A stretch of 64,000 nt of DNA, from positions 522,449-586,448 of the forward strand of contig NZ_KQ948927.1 of assembly GCF_001514235.1 (NCBI RefSeq), written 5' to 3'. Source of the stretch: Streptomyces caeruleatus (GTDB lineage: Bacteria; Actinomycetota; Actinomycetes; Streptomycetales; Streptomycetaceae). Both the position numbers and the translations under genes were made by a program. This document shows, piece after piece, positions 19,156-27,733 of this stretch; the first letter of the stretch is position 1; every line of letters begins with the position of its first letter. The notes under the pieces were generated by a model that saw only the letters and a program-made list of their open reading frames with translations, was not told where the DNA came from and ran no database searches.

Positions 19156-20157
19156 GTGGAAGTCTCGACGACCCTTTGGGTCCTGACCATCGTGGGCCTT
19201 GCCGCCCTGATCGCGGTCGATTTCTTCATCGGCCGCAAGCCGCATGACGTATCGATCAAGGAAGCCGGAATCTGGACGGTCGTCTGGGTCGTCCTGGCGG
19301 GCCTCTTCGGGCTCGGCCTGCTGATCTTCGGCGGCGGACAGGCCGGCGGCGAGTTCTTCGCCGGCTTCATCACCGAGAAGTCGCTGAGCGTCGACAATCT
19401 CTTTGTCTTCGTCCTGATCATGGCGAAGTTCGCCGTGCCGACCCAGTACCAGCAGCGCGTGCTGCTCGTCGGTGTCCTGATAGCCCTCGTGCTGCGGGCC
19501 ATCTTCATCGCCGCGGGTGCCGCCATCCTCGCCAGCTTCGCGTGGGTGTTCTATCTCTTCGGCGCCTTCCTGATCTGGACCGCCTGGAAGCTCATCCAGG
19601 AGGCCCGGGCCGGCGACGAGGAAGAGGAGTTCGAGGAGAACAAGCTGCTGAAGGCAGCCGAGCGCAGGTTCGGTGTCGCCGACCGCTACCACGGCACCAA
19701 GCTGTGGATCCAGGAGAACGGCAAGCGGGTCATGACCCCGATGCTGGTCGTGATGCTGGCGATCGGTACCACCGACGTGCTCTTCGCCCTCGACTCCATC
19801 CCGGCGATCTTCGGCCTGACGCAGGACCCGTACATCGTGTTCACGGCCAACGCCTTCGCGCTGATGGGTCTGAGGCAGCTGTACTTCCTCATCGGTGGCC
19901 TGCTGAAGAAGCTGGTCCACCTCAGCTACGGCCTGTCGATCATCCTGGGCTTCATCGGCGTCAAGCTGGTGCTGCACGCGCTGCACGAGTCCGGCGTCCA
20001 TGTCCCCGAGATCAGCATCCCGGTCTCGCTCGGCGTGATCTGCTCGGTCCTGATCATCACGACGATCACCAGCCTCAGGGCTTCCAAGAAGCAGGCGGCG
20101 GCCGAGGCGGCGCAGGAGGAGAGCGAAGGCGCTCCGAAGGACAGCATCGACGTCTGA
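19156..20157 (+). CDS. TerC/Alx-family integral membrane protein (probable Mn2+ export)
   Basis: A 333-residue TerC protein with about nine membrane helices. The conserved acidic helix motifs are present: DFFIGRKPHDVSIKEA, EKSLSVDNLFVFVLIMAKF and GTTDVLFALDSIPAIFGLTQ. TerC/Alx proteins export manganese or load it onto exported enzymes, and are also tied to tellurite resistance. The start is GTG at 19156 (GGAGG five nucleotides upstream), which places the first helix at residue 4. An acidic loop DEEEEFEENK sits in the middle. The likely Mn2+ riboswitch leader and the TerD genes upstream support a metal/stress role. Confidence 0.92.
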   Translation: MEVSTTLWVLTIVGLAALIAVDFFIGRKPHDVSIKEAGIWTVVWVVLAGLFGLGLLIFGGGQAGGEFFAGFITEKSLSVDNLFVFVLIMAKFAVPTQYQQRVLLVGVLIALVLRAIFIAAGAAILASFAWVFYLFGAFLIWTAWKLIQEARAGDEEEEFEENKLLKAAERRFGVADRYHGTKLWIQENGKRVMTPMLVVMLAIGTTDVLFALDSIPAIFGLTQDPYIVFTANAFALMGLRQLYFLIGGLLKKLVHLSYGLSIILGFIGVKLVLHALHESGVHVPEISIPVSLGVICSVLIITTITSLRASKKQAAAEAAQEESEGAPKDSIDV

Positions 20158-20182
20158 CCCCGTCGTACGTAGGAAGAACCAA

Positions 20183-20235
20183 CACCGGGAGTGGTGCCCA
20201 GCGAATTGCCGAGCACCGCTCCCGGTGCTTCTTTG
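20183..20235 (+). terminator. strong intrinsic terminator after terC
   Basis: A 15-bp stem with one G-T pair: 20183-20197 with 20213-20227, arm core CACCGGGAG / CTCCCGGTG. It has a 15-nt loop and is followed by CTTCTTT. It ends the Ter block. Confidence 0.75.
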
Positions 20236-20286
20236 GGTGCTGGGTGTCCTCGCCGGGGGACACTACGGCCGGGGGTGGAGGCACCT

Positions 20287-20601
20287 GTGGACGCACCCAT
20301 GAAGTTCGTACAGATCATCGACTTCGAGACCGAGCGCATCGACGAGATGCGGGAGCTGGCCCACGAGACAGAACAGCGCCTGGCCGGCCGCAGCGGCGGC
20401 CCCACGCGCCGTCTCGTCCTCAAGGACCGGGGCCTGCCCAACCGCTACCTCGTAGTGATCGAGTTCGACTCCTACGAGGACGCCGTGCGCAACAGCGACG
20501 ACCCCGAGACGACCAAGTTCGCGGAGCAGATGGCCGCGCTGTGCACCAGGCCGCCGTCCTTCACGGACTGCGACGTACAGGAGACGACCGATTTCGCGTA
20601 G
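20287..20601 (+). CDS. small conserved protein, possible dimeric alpha-beta barrel
   Basis: A 104-residue protein. It reads as beta-alpha-beta-beta-alpha-beta: FVQIIDFE, helix IDEMRELAHETEQRLAG, strands TRRLVLKD and RYLVVIEFDS, helix KFAEQMAALC. This pattern fits the ABM-like ferredoxin fold. No catalytic function can be read. GTG at 20287 is chosen for its GGAGG five nucleotides upstream; the ATG at 20299 (MKFVQIIDFET) is an equally plausible start. It stands alone between two terminator hairpins. Confidence 0.7.
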   Translation: MDAPMKFVQIIDFETERIDEMRELAHETEQRLAGRSGGPTRRLVLKDRGLPNRYLVVIEFDSYEDAVRNSDDPETTKFAEQMAALCTRPPSFTDCDVQETTDFA

Positions 20602-20619
20602 GGACATACGACCTACAGG

Positions 20620-20646
20620 GGCCCCGCATCCCGAGGGCGCGGGGCC
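20620..20646 (+). terminator. GC hairpin after the small barrel-like gene
   Basis: 8-bp stem GGCCCCGC / GCGGGGCC with an 11-nt loop, 18 bp after the stop codon. It has no T-run. Confidence 0.55.
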
Positions 20647-20704
20647 GCCTGGCCACCACACCGACCGGAATGCGAACCCCCCACCCCTCTGCGACGATCG
20701 CTCC

Positions 20705-21805
20705 ATGATCGCCAGGCTCAGGCCGCTCACGACCCGGTGGACTTACGCCGTGCCGGTGCTCGCGGTCGTCCTGCTGATCTTCACCTGGGGACGAGACCTG
20801 CCCGGCGCGGTCGTCGCGCTGGTGACGCTGGTCCTCGCGGGCGCCGTCCTGGCCGCCGTGCACCATGCCGAAGTGGTCGCCCACCGGGTCGGCGAACCCT
20901 TCGGTTCCCTCGTCCTCGCGGTCGCCGTCACGATCATCGAGGTCGCCCTGATCGTGACCCTGATGGCCGACGGCGGCGACAAGAGCTCCACCCTCGCGCG
21001 GGACACGGTCTTCGCCGCCGTGATGATCACCTGCAACGGCATCGTCGGCCTGTGCCTTCTGGTCGCCTCGCTGCGGCACGGCACGGCGGTCTTCAACCCC
21101 GAGGGCACCGGAGCCGCCCTCGCGACCGTCGCCACCCTGGCCACGCTCAGCCTGGTGCTGCCGACGTTCACCACGAGCAAGCCCGGGCCGGAGTTCTCCA
21201 CCGTCCAGCTGACGTTCGCCGCACTCTCCTCGCTGATCCTCTACGGCCTGTTCGTGACGACCCAGACCGTGCGCCACCGTGACTACTTCCTTCCCATCAC
21301 CCGGCAGGGCGAGGTGATCACCGTGGACGACCACGCCCACGCGCCTTCCCAGCGCACGGCCTTGATCAGCCTGGCGCTACTGGGCCTGGCCCTGATCGGT
21401 GTGGTCGGTCTGGCCAAGGGCGTGTCGCCGACCATCGAGTCCGGGGTGGCCGCAGCCGACCTGCCGCATGCGGTCGTCGGCGTGATCATCGCCCTGCTGG
21501 TGCTGCTCCCCGAGACGATCGCCGCGCTGCGCTCCGCCCGCCGTGACCGGGTGCAGACCAGCCTGAACCTGGCGCTCGGCTCGGCGATGGCCAGTATCGG
21601 CCTGACCGTCCCCGCGGTAGCCCTGGCCTCCGTCTGGCTCTCCGGCCCGCTCGTCCTCGGTCTGGGCCCCACCCACATGGTGCTGCTCGCCCTGACGGTG
21701 GTGGTGAGTTCGCTGACGGTGGTGCCGGGTAGGGCGACGCCGCTCCAAGGCGGCGTCCACCTGGTGCTGTTCGCGGCCTATCTGGAGCTCGCGATCAACC
21801 CGTAG
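20705..21805 (+). CDS. Ca2+/H+ antiporter, CaCA family (ChaA-like)
   Basis: A 366-residue cation antiporter with about eleven helices in two repeated halves. The first alpha-repeat motif is GEPFGSLVLAVAVTIIEVALI with its acidic residue in the membrane. The second is VLLPETIAALRSARRDRVQTSLNLALGSAMASIGLTVP. Both are characteristic of ChaA/CAX exchangers. A central hydrophilic loop contains DDHAHAPSQ. It would export Ca2+ (or Na+/K+) against protons. The ATG at 20705 is the start; the ribosome site is weak. It converges on the MHS transporter. Confidence 0.9.
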   Translation: MIARLRPLTTRWTYAVPVLAVVLLIFTWGRDLPGAVVALVTLVLAGAVLAAVHHAEVVAHRVGEPFGSLVLAVAVTIIEVALIVTLMADGGDKSSTLARDTVFAAVMITCNGIVGLCLLVASLRHGTAVFNPEGTGAALATVATLATLSLVLPTFTTSKPGPEFSTVQLTFAALSSLILYGLFVTTQTVRHRDYFLPITRQGEVITVDDHAHAPSQRTALISLALLGLALIGVVGLAKGVSPTIESGVAAADLPHAVVGVIIALLVLLPETIAALRSARRDRVQTSLNLALGSAMASIGLTVPAVALASVWLSGPLVLGLGPTHMVLLALTVVVSSLTVVPGRATPLQGGVHLVLFAAYLELAINP

Positions 21806-21822
21806 CGGACACTGAGATGCTC

Positions 21823-21851
21823 CGGAGCCCGTCACCCGGTGGCGGGCTCCG
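21823..21851. terminator. bidirectional hairpin between convergent transporters
   Basis: 9-bp perfect stem CGGAGCCCG / CGGGCTCCG with an 11-nt loop. It overlaps the last codons of the MHS transporter gene. Confidence 0.6.
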
Positions 21852-23136
21852 CCGCCGCGGCCGGCACCGGACGGGTCTCGGGCAGCAGCGCGAAACACAC
21901 CAGACTGAGCAGCGCGACCCCGGTCATGTACGCCCCCACACCCCAGGGCACCCGACCGCCCTGGTCAGCGAGTGCGGTCGCCACGATCGGCGTGAGCGCG
22001 CCGCCGAGGACGCCGCCGAGGTTGTAGCCCACCGCGGCGCCCGTGCAGCGCACCCGGGGCTCGTACAGCTCTGGCAGATACGCGGCGATCACCGCGAACA
22101 TCATGATGAACGCGATCATCGCGCCGAGGAAGCCGAGGAACATCAGCAGCGGCTCACCCGTGGCGAGGAGCGCGACCATCGGGAACATCCACAGGGCGGT
22201 GGCAGTGCACCCGATCAGGCACAGCGGCCGCCGCCCGTGGAGGTCGCCGAGCCATGCCACCAGAGGGGTGAGCGAGCCCTTCACCAGCACCGCGCCCATG
22301 ATGCAGGTCAGCATGACGCTGCGGCTCACGCCGAGTCGCTCGGTGGCGTACGCGAGGGACCAGGTCGTCACGGTGTAGAAGACCGCGTAGCCGATGGACA
22401 GCGCGCCGGCCGTCAGCAGGACGAGCCGCCAGTGGTCGCGTACGACCTCGGCGAGCGGCACGCGCGCGTGGTCGTCGATTTCAAGGAAGCGTGGGCTCTC
22501 GGCGAGCGACGACCGCAGCCACAGCCCGACCGTCGCGAGCACCCCGGCCGCCCAGAACGGCACCCGCCATCCCCACGCGGCGAACTGCGCCTCGGACAGC
22601 GTCGCCGACAGCCCCAGCACCACTCCGTTGGCGAGCAGAAAACCCAGCGCGGGCCCGACCTGCGGGAAGCTCGACCACAGCCCGCGCCGCCCGGCAGGCG
22701 CATGCTCCACCGTCAGCAGGACGGCCCCGCCCCACTCGCCGCCGAGCCCCAGCCCCTGCAGGAAGCGCAGCACGAGCAGCAGCAGGGGAGCGGCCACACC
22801 GATCGTGTCGTACGTCGGTACGCAGCCGACCGCGACCGTGGAGGCGCCGGTCAGCAGCAGCGAGGCGACGAGTACCGGCCGACGTCCGTGCCGGTCCCCG
22901 ATGTGCCCGAACAACACCGATCCCAAGGGGCGCGCCACAAAGCCGACCCCGAACGTCGCGAAGGCGGCCAGGGTTCCCGCCACCGGCGAGAACGTCGGGA
23001 AGAACAGCGGGCCCAGGACCAGAGCCGCCGCGGTCCCGTAGACGAAGAAGTCGTAGAACTCGATGGCCGTCCCGGCGAGCGAGGCCGTCGCGAGCCGCAA
23101 CATGGAGGGCGCCTTTACGGTGCGTACGTCGTGCAT
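21832..23136 (-). CDS. MHS-family MFS metabolite:proton symporter
   Basis: A 434-residue transporter of the metabolite:H+ symporter branch (ShiA, KgtP, ProP relatives). Typical blocks are the N-terminal AGTAIEFYDFFVYGTAAALV, RPLGSVLFGHIGDRHGRRPVL, FLQGLGLGGEWGGAVLLTVEHAP and GDLHGRRPLCLIG. About 12 helices are visible. It probably imports a small organic acid or amino-acid derivative; the exact substrate is unknown. The ATG at 23136 is used. It is unlinked to a catabolic operon. Confidence 0.9.
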   Translation of the reverse strand: MHDVRTVKAPSMLRLATASLAGTAIEFYDFFVYGTAAALVLGPLFFPTFSPVAGTLAAFATFGVGFVARPLGSVLFGHIGDRHGRRPVLVASLLLTGASTVAVGCVPTYDTIGVAAPLLLLVLRFLQGLGLGGEWGGAVLLTVEHAPAGRRGLWSSFPQVGPALGFLLANGVVLGLSATLSEAQFAAWGWRVPFWAAGVLATVGLWLRSSLAESPRFLEIDDHARVPLAEVVRDHWRLVLLTAGALSIGYAVFYTVTTWSLAYATERLGVSRSVMLTCIMGAVLVKGSLTPLVAWLGDLHGRRPLCLIGCTATALWMFPMVALLATGEPLLMFLGFLGAMIAFIMMFAVIAAYLPELYEPRVRCTGAAVGYNLGGVLGGALTPIVATALADQGGRVPWGVGAYMTGVALLSLVCFALLPETRPVPAAAAEPATG

Positions 23137-23198
23137 GCCGCGTCAACTACCCACAGTGATCGCGGGTTACGGGGGCGCGCGGGGGCGGTCGGCCTCCC

Positions 23199-24245
23199 TC
23201 AGTATGTGACGGTGATGCGCCGGGAGGGGCCATCGACGCGTACGACCCCGCCGTAAGGGATCACCAGTTGGGGGTCGGTGTGCCCGAAGTCGACGTCGAA
23301 GACGATCGTGGTGTCGGGCGCGTAGGCGCGCATGGCGCGCCGAACGGCCTCACGCTGCTCAGCGGCGTAACGAGCGGCCTCCTCGGGGCCGTTGGGGTGC
23401 TCGAAGGACCAGGTCTTCGCGCGGCCCATCAGCAGAGCGGAGAACCGGTGCAGCAGGCCGCGCTCGCCCATGTTCCGCAGGGTGCGGAAGACCTCCTCGC
23501 CGCTCGGCATCTCCTCGGAGGTCTCCAGGAACAGCACCCCGCCGTCGTACTCCGAGAGGTCGCGCGCGATCTCCCGGTCGGCCATCAGCAACCAGCCGAG
23601 AATCTCCAGGCACCCGCCCCAACTGCGGCCCTCCACCACCTGGCCGGCGTTCACCCACGTCCAGCCGTCGGCGGGGCGTGTCTCCGGCTCCGCGTCGAAG
23701 GTCGCCGGGTCGGCCCAGTCGCGGTTGACGTCGTTCCAGCGCTCTGCGGGCCTGAGCTCGTACTCGCCCGACGTGAACAGCGCCGCCCGCAGTGACTCGG
23801 CGGTCAGCTGATCCATGGCGACAGGGCGGCCCAGCGCGGTCATGACGGTCGCACCGTGGTAGCCGACGATGCCGGTGTTGCGCAGGAACATCAGCAGGTT
23901 CGTGTTGTCGCTCATCCCGAAGAACGGCTTCGGGTTCGACCGGATCAACTCCCGGTCCAGCAGCGGCAGCATGGTGATCTGGTCGTCGCCGCCGATGGAC
24001 GCCATGACCGCCTTGATGTCCGGATCGGCGAACGCGGCGTGGATGTCGTCGGCCCGCTCCCGCGGCGTCGAGCCCATCTTGCGGGTCGCCGGATACTCGA
24101 CCGGTTCGAGCTCGAATTCCTTGCGCAGCCGCTCCAGGCCCAGTTCGAAGGGGCGCGGGAAGAGGCCGGGCAGTCCGGCGCCGGGCGAGATGACGGCGAC
24201 GCGGTCGCCCGGGGAGGGCTTGGGAGGGTACGAGATCATGGTCAT
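23199..24245 (-). CDS. S66-family peptidase (LD-carboxypeptidase / MccF-like)
   Basis: A 348-residue serine peptidase of family S66. The nucleophile lies in FGMSDNTNLL, after ASIGGDDQI. The remaining catalytic residues fall in LFLETSEE (glutamate) and FDVDFGHTDPQ (histidine). Length and the tryptophan-rich insert (NRDWADPATFDAE, ADGWTWVNAG) are closer to the microcin-C self-immunity protein MccF than to the shorter murein LdcA. It could recycle murein tetrapeptides or cleave peptide-nucleotide toxins. The ATG at 24245 is followed two codons later by another. It is divergent from aroQ. Confidence 0.88.
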   Translation of the reverse strand: MTMISYPPKPSPGDRVAVISPGAGLPGLFPRPFELGLERLRKEFELEPVEYPATRKMGSTPRERADDIHAAFADPDIKAVMASIGGDDQITMLPLLDRELIRSNPKPFFGMSDNTNLLMFLRNTGIVGYHGATVMTALGRPVAMDQLTAESLRAALFTSGEYELRPAERWNDVNRDWADPATFDAEPETRPADGWTWVNAGQVVEGRSWGGCLEILGWLLMADREIARDLSEYDGGVLFLETSEEMPSGEEVFRTLRNMGERGLLHRFSALLMGRAKTWSFEHPNGPEEAARYAAEQREAVRRAMRAYAPDTTIVFDVDFGHTDPQLVIPYGGVVRVDGPSRRITVTY

Positions 24246-24349
24246 AACGAGAGGGTAGGACGCGCGTCGTGACCTACGTACCGTGATAAACCGGGGGCTG
24301 AGCAGCGGTCATCGACGGACCGCCCGACCCCGAACGGACCGGAGGAACC

Positions 24350-24823
24350 GTGCCCCGCACCCTGGCCCACGCCCCCATCATGATCCTCAACGGCCCCAAC
24401 CTGAACCTGCTCGGCCAGCGCCAGCCGGAGATCTACGGCTCCGAGACCCTGGCCGACGTCGAGGCCCTGTGCGCCAAGGCGGCGGCCGCGCACGGCGGCA
24501 CGATCGACTTCCGACAGTCCAACCACGAGGGTGAGTTGGTCGACTGGATCCACGAGGCGCGGCTCAACCACTGCGGGATCGTGATCAACCCCGGCGCCTA
24601 CTCGCACACCTCCGTGGCCATCCTGGATGCGCTCAACACCTGTGACGGGCTTCCGGTCTTGGAGGTCCACATCTCCAACATCCACAAGCGCGAGTCGTTC
24701 CGGCACCACTCGTACGTCTCCCTGCGGGCCGACGGGGTCATCGCGGGGTGCGGTGTGCAGGGGTACGCGTTCGGCGTGGAGCGGGTCGCGGCGCTCGCGG
24801 GGGCGGGGCAGGCGGCCACGTGA
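24350..24823 (+). CDS. aroQ: type II 3-dehydroquinate dehydratase
   Basis: A 157-residue dodecameric type II dehydroquinase, third step of the shikimate pathway. Conserved blocks are ILNGPNLNLLGQRQPEIYGS (catalytic Tyr and Arg), FRQSNHEGELVDWIHEA, INPGAYSHTSVAILDAL and EVHISNIHKRESFRHHSY. These include the catalytic histidine. The GTG start at 24350 has GGAGG four nucleotides upstream. It converges on the amino-acid ABC operon with a strong shared hairpin. Confidence 0.97.
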   Translation: MPRTLAHAPIMILNGPNLNLLGQRQPEIYGSETLADVEALCAKAAAAHGGTIDFRQSNHEGELVDWIHEARLNHCGIVINPGAYSHTSVAILDALNTCDGLPVLEVHISNIHKRESFRHHSYVSLRADGVIAGCGVQGYAFGVERVAALAGAGQAAT

Positions 24824-24844
24824 CGTGATTGTGAGGGGCTGACG

Positions 24845-24881
24845 TGTAAGGACCGCCCCGCCATGGCGAGCGGTCCTTACA
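24845..24881. terminator. 12-bp hairpin between aroQ and ABC operon
   Basis: Perfect stem TGTAAGGACCGC / GCGGTCCTTACA with a 13-nt loop. It overlaps the TAA stop of the ATP-binding protein gene and is likely used by both strands. Confidence 0.75.
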
Positions 24882-25644
24882 GGCGTCCGGCCTCCACGAT
24901 CCGCCGCAGGAAGCGCCGCGTACGTTCCTGCTGCGGGTCCCCGAAGATCTGCTCCGCCGTACCGCGCTCCAGCACCACCCCTCCGTCCAGAAAACAAACC
25001 TGGTCGGCGACCTCCCGCGCGAACCCCATCTCGTGCGTGGCCAGCACCATCGTCATCCCGTCTGCCTTCAAGTCACGGACAACGGCGAGGACTTCGCCCA
25101 CGAGCTCCGGGTCGAGAGCCGCGGTGACCTCGTCGAGCAGCAACAACCGGGGCCGTACGGCCAGGGCGCGCACGATCGCCACCCGCTGCTGCTGGCCGCC
25201 GCTCAGCCGGTCCGGGTACTCGCCGGCCTTGTCCGCCAGCCCGAGCCGCTCCAGCAGCTCACGCGCGCGTGTCTCGGCCTCGGCCCGGGACACGCCCTGC
25301 ACCCGGCGCGGGGCGAGGGTGATGTTCTCCAGCACCGTCATGTGCGGGAAGAGGTTGTACGCCTGGAACACCACGCCGATACGGCGCCGTACGGCGTCCT
25401 GGTCGACGCGCGGATCGGTGATCTCCTCGCCGTCGAGCCAGATCGCGCCGTCGTCGATGTCCTCCAGCAGGTTCGCGCACCGCAACAGCGTCGACTTGCC
25501 GGAGCCCGAGGCGCCGATCAGCGCGGTCACCGTGTGCGGGGCGACCTCCAGGTCGACGTCCCGCAGCACGACCGAGTCGCCGAAGGTCTTCCGGACGGAC
25601 TCCATCCGCAGCACAGGTGCGGTGTTCACGGCCGCGTCGCTCAC
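24877..25644 (-). CDS. polar amino-acid ABC transporter, ATP-binding protein
   Basis: A 255-residue PAAT-family ATPase. It has Walker A GASGSGKSTLLRCAN, Q-loop VVFQAYNLFPHMTVLEN, signature LSGGQQQRVAIVRAL, Walker B LLLLDEVTAALDPELV and H-loop LATHEMGFA. The GTG start overlaps the stop of the upstream permease gene (GTGA), so it is the last gene of a three-gene importer operon. The transported amino acid cannot be deduced. Confidence 0.95.
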   Translation of the reverse strand: MSDAAVNTAPVLRMESVRKTFGDSVVLRDVDLEVAPHTVTALIGASGSGKSTLLRCANLLEDIDDGAIWLDGEEITDPRVDQDAVRRRIGVVFQAYNLFPHMTVLENITLAPRRVQGVSRAEAETRARELLERLGLADKAGEYPDRLSGGQQQRVAIVRALAVRPRLLLLDEVTAALDPELVGEVLAVVRDLKADGMTMVLATHEMGFAREVADQVCFLDGGVVLERGTAEQIFGDPQQERTRRFLRRIVEAGRL

Positions 25645-26558
25645 AGGGCTCCTCCTTGGGCCCGCCTACGGTCCATCCGGGCCGTCACCCAGTCCGTGAA
25701 GCGGGTCATGGGAATGGTCAGCGCCACGAAGACCAGGCCCGCGACGATGTACGGCGTGTAGTTGAGGCTGCGGCCCACGATGATGTCCGCGGCCCGTACG
25801 GCGTCCACCGCACCGCCGATGGACACCAGACCGGTGTCCTTCTGCAACGACACCAGGTCGTTCAGCAGGGGCGGCACCTGACGGCGAACGGCCTGGGGCA
25901 GGACGACGTGCCGCAGCGCCTGCCGGTTCGTCAGACCGAGCGAGCGTGCCGCGGCACGCTGGGACGGGTGGACGGACTCGATGCCCGCCCGGAACACCTC
26001 GGCGACGTACGCCGAATACGTCAGCGTCAGTGCCGTACCACCCAGCAGCACCGGGTCGACGGTCACGCCCTGCAGCCGCAGCGCGGGAACGCCGAGCACT
26101 ACGATCATGAGGTTAATGATGAGCGGAAGGCCCCGGAAGAAGTCCGTGTACGCGGCGGCCAGCGCCCGCAGCGGGAAGAACACCGGGCCGCGCAGCGTAC
26201 GGGCGACGGCGATGAGCATCCCGAGGACCAGCACCGCCGCGCCGCAGATCAGCAGCAGCCGGACGTTGAGCCAGAGCCCTTCGAGGACCTTGGGGAACGC
26301 CTCGCGCGCGTACTGCCCGTTGAAGAACGTCTCCTTGGTGCGCGGCCAGCCCGGCGCGTTGACCACGACCAGGTAGAGGACGACGACCGTGACCAGGGTG
26401 GAGAGGGCCGCTATCGCCGTGGCACGCCGCGCGCGGGCACGCTTGTGGCGCTCGCGGTCGAGGCGTCGCTGCGAGGGGACGTAGCCGTCGCTCTCGCTGG
26501 ACATGCCGCCGTTGTCGTCCGCGCCCTCCTGACCGGACTCCTCCTTGGTAACCGTCAC
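25641..26558 (-). CDS. polar amino-acid ABC transporter permease
   Basis: A 305-residue permease of the HisM/GlnP type. A hydrophilic N-terminus of about 45 residues precedes the first helix (TLVTVVVLYLVVVNAPGW). The EAA loop is RAGIESVHPSQRAAARSLGLTNRQALRHVVLPQAV, typical of polar amino-acid permeases. Further helices include GLWLNVRLLLICGAAVLVLG. The GTG at 26558 overlaps the binding-protein stop (GTGA) and is chosen for coupling; an ATG at 26504 is a real alternative. Confidence 0.92.
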   Translation of the reverse strand: MTVTKEESGQEGADDNGGMSSESDGYVPSQRRLDRERHKRARARRATAIAALSTLVTVVVLYLVVVNAPGWPRTKETFFNGQYAREAFPKVLEGLWLNVRLLLICGAAVLVLGMLIAVARTLRGPVFFPLRALAAAYTDFFRGLPLIINLMIVVLGVPALRLQGVTVDPVLLGGTALTLTYSAYVAEVFRAGIESVHPSQRAAARSLGLTNRQALRHVVLPQAVRRQVPPLLNDLVSLQKDTGLVSIGGAVDAVRAADIIVGRSLNYTPYIVAGLVFVALTIPMTRFTDWVTARMDRRRAQGGAL

Positions 26559-27439
26559 TTGAGCACCGGCGCGTCGACGGCGTCCGACAGCCACTGCTGC
26601 TCCAGGTCGGCCAGGGTGCCGTCCTCGCGCAGGGTGTCCACGGCGTCCGTCACGCACGCGGTGAGGACGCTGCCCTTGTCGAGCACGAGGCCGAACTGCT
26701 CCGTGGCGCCGCCCTGGTTCTCGAACTGGCCGACGATCGTCGCGTCCGTCACCTCGGCGGCGGTGATGTAGAAGGCGGTCGGCAGGTCGACCACGATGGC
26801 GTCGACCTGGCCGTTCTTCAGCGCGGACTTGGCCTGGTCGTTCTTGGCGTACGCGGCAGCCTCCTGCGTCGGCTTCACCACGTCGTCGATGTAGTTGAGG
26901 CTGGTGGTGCCGACCTGCGCGCCGAGTTTGAGGCCCTTCAGGTCCGCCACGCTCGTCGCCTTGGCGGCCTTGCTGCCCTTCAACGCGACGACGGCCTGGC
27001 GGACGTCGTAGTAGCCGGAGGAGAAGTCCACGGCCTTCTTGCGCTCGTCGCTGATCGACACCTGGTTGATGTCGAAGTCGAAAGTCTTCTCGCCGGGCGC
27101 GAAAGCCTTGTTGAACGGCACGCTCTGCCAGACGACGGCACTCTTGTCGTAGCCGAGCTGCTTCGCCACGGCGTATGCGACGGCCGACTCGAAACCCTTG
27201 CCGTTGGCCGGTTCGTCGTCCTTGAACCAGGGCTCGTAGGCCGGCTCGTCGGTGGCGATCGTCAGCTTGCCGGAGGTCTTGGTGGCCAAATCGCCCTTGG
27301 CGCAGGTGTTTCCGGCCGACCCCGACGGTGTGTCGGCGGCCTTCTCGTCCGGCTGTGGAGCACAGCCGACAGCGGTGGCGAGCAGGGCGGTCGTGGCGAC
27401 GGCGACGGCGTGGCGCAGCGCGCGAGCGGCAAGAGGCAT
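26555..27439 (-). CDS. polar amino-acid ABC transporter substrate-binding lipoprotein
   Basis: A 294-residue extracellular binding protein. The signal peptide ends in a weak lipobox ATAVGC with the lipidated cysteine at residue 26. The SBP_bac_3 fold follows: LTIATDEPAYEPWF, NGKGFESAVAYAVAKQLGY, FDFDINQVSISDERKKAVDFSSGYY and KLGAQVGTTSLNYIDD. The start at 27439 gives a normal signal length; an upstream ATG at 27499 would add 20 residues. Neither start has a clear ribosome site. It is the first gene of the importer operon. Confidence 0.92.
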   Translation of the reverse strand: MPLAARALRHAVAVATTALLATAVGCAPQPDEKAADTPSGSAGNTCAKGDLATKTSGKLTIATDEPAYEPWFKDDEPANGKGFESAVAYAVAKQLGYDKSAVVWQSVPFNKAFAPGEKTFDFDINQVSISDERKKAVDFSSGYYDVRQAVVALKGSKAAKATSVADLKGLKLGAQVGTTSLNYIDDVVKPTQEAAAYAKNDQAKSALKNGQVDAIVVDLPTAFYITAAEVTDATIVGQFENQGGATEQFGLVLDKGSVLTACVTDAVDTLREDGTLADLEQQWLSDAVDAPVLK

Positions 27440-27650
27440 GGCGGGAGATTGGCAGGACAGCGTCGTGTTTGTCGAGGTCACGACGGTTGGTTTCCGCATA
27501 GTGGGAACCAGTGTTGCGTTCTTGTGAACACGTCCCTTTCGGCAGCCGCCGGGGCCGCCGGCCGAGGGCGGGGATTGAAGGCCGGCGGCCCGTACCGCTC
27601 AGGAGCCGTCATCCTGTGCGGGGCTGCTTCCAGTTGACTGCGCAACTACG

Positions 27651-27730
27651 CACGCCGGGAGCGCGCGCATGACACCGGCGTGTGTGAAGGATTCACACGG
27701 GGTGCGTGCGCGGGGCGCGCTCCCGGCGTG
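27651..27730. repeat. 16-bp perfect inverted repeat with nested palindrome
   Basis: The arms 27651-27666 and 27715-27730 are exactly complementary (arm CACGCCGGGAGCGCGC). The 48-nt centre contains a second palindrome GTGTGAA-GGA-TTCACAC at 27682-27698. It ends 3 bp before the stop codon of the MBL gene, so it may be that gene's terminator. The nested AT-richer palindrome also looks like a protein operator for the divergent space ahead of the amino-acid importer. Confidence 0.6.
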
Positions 27731-27733
27731 AGG

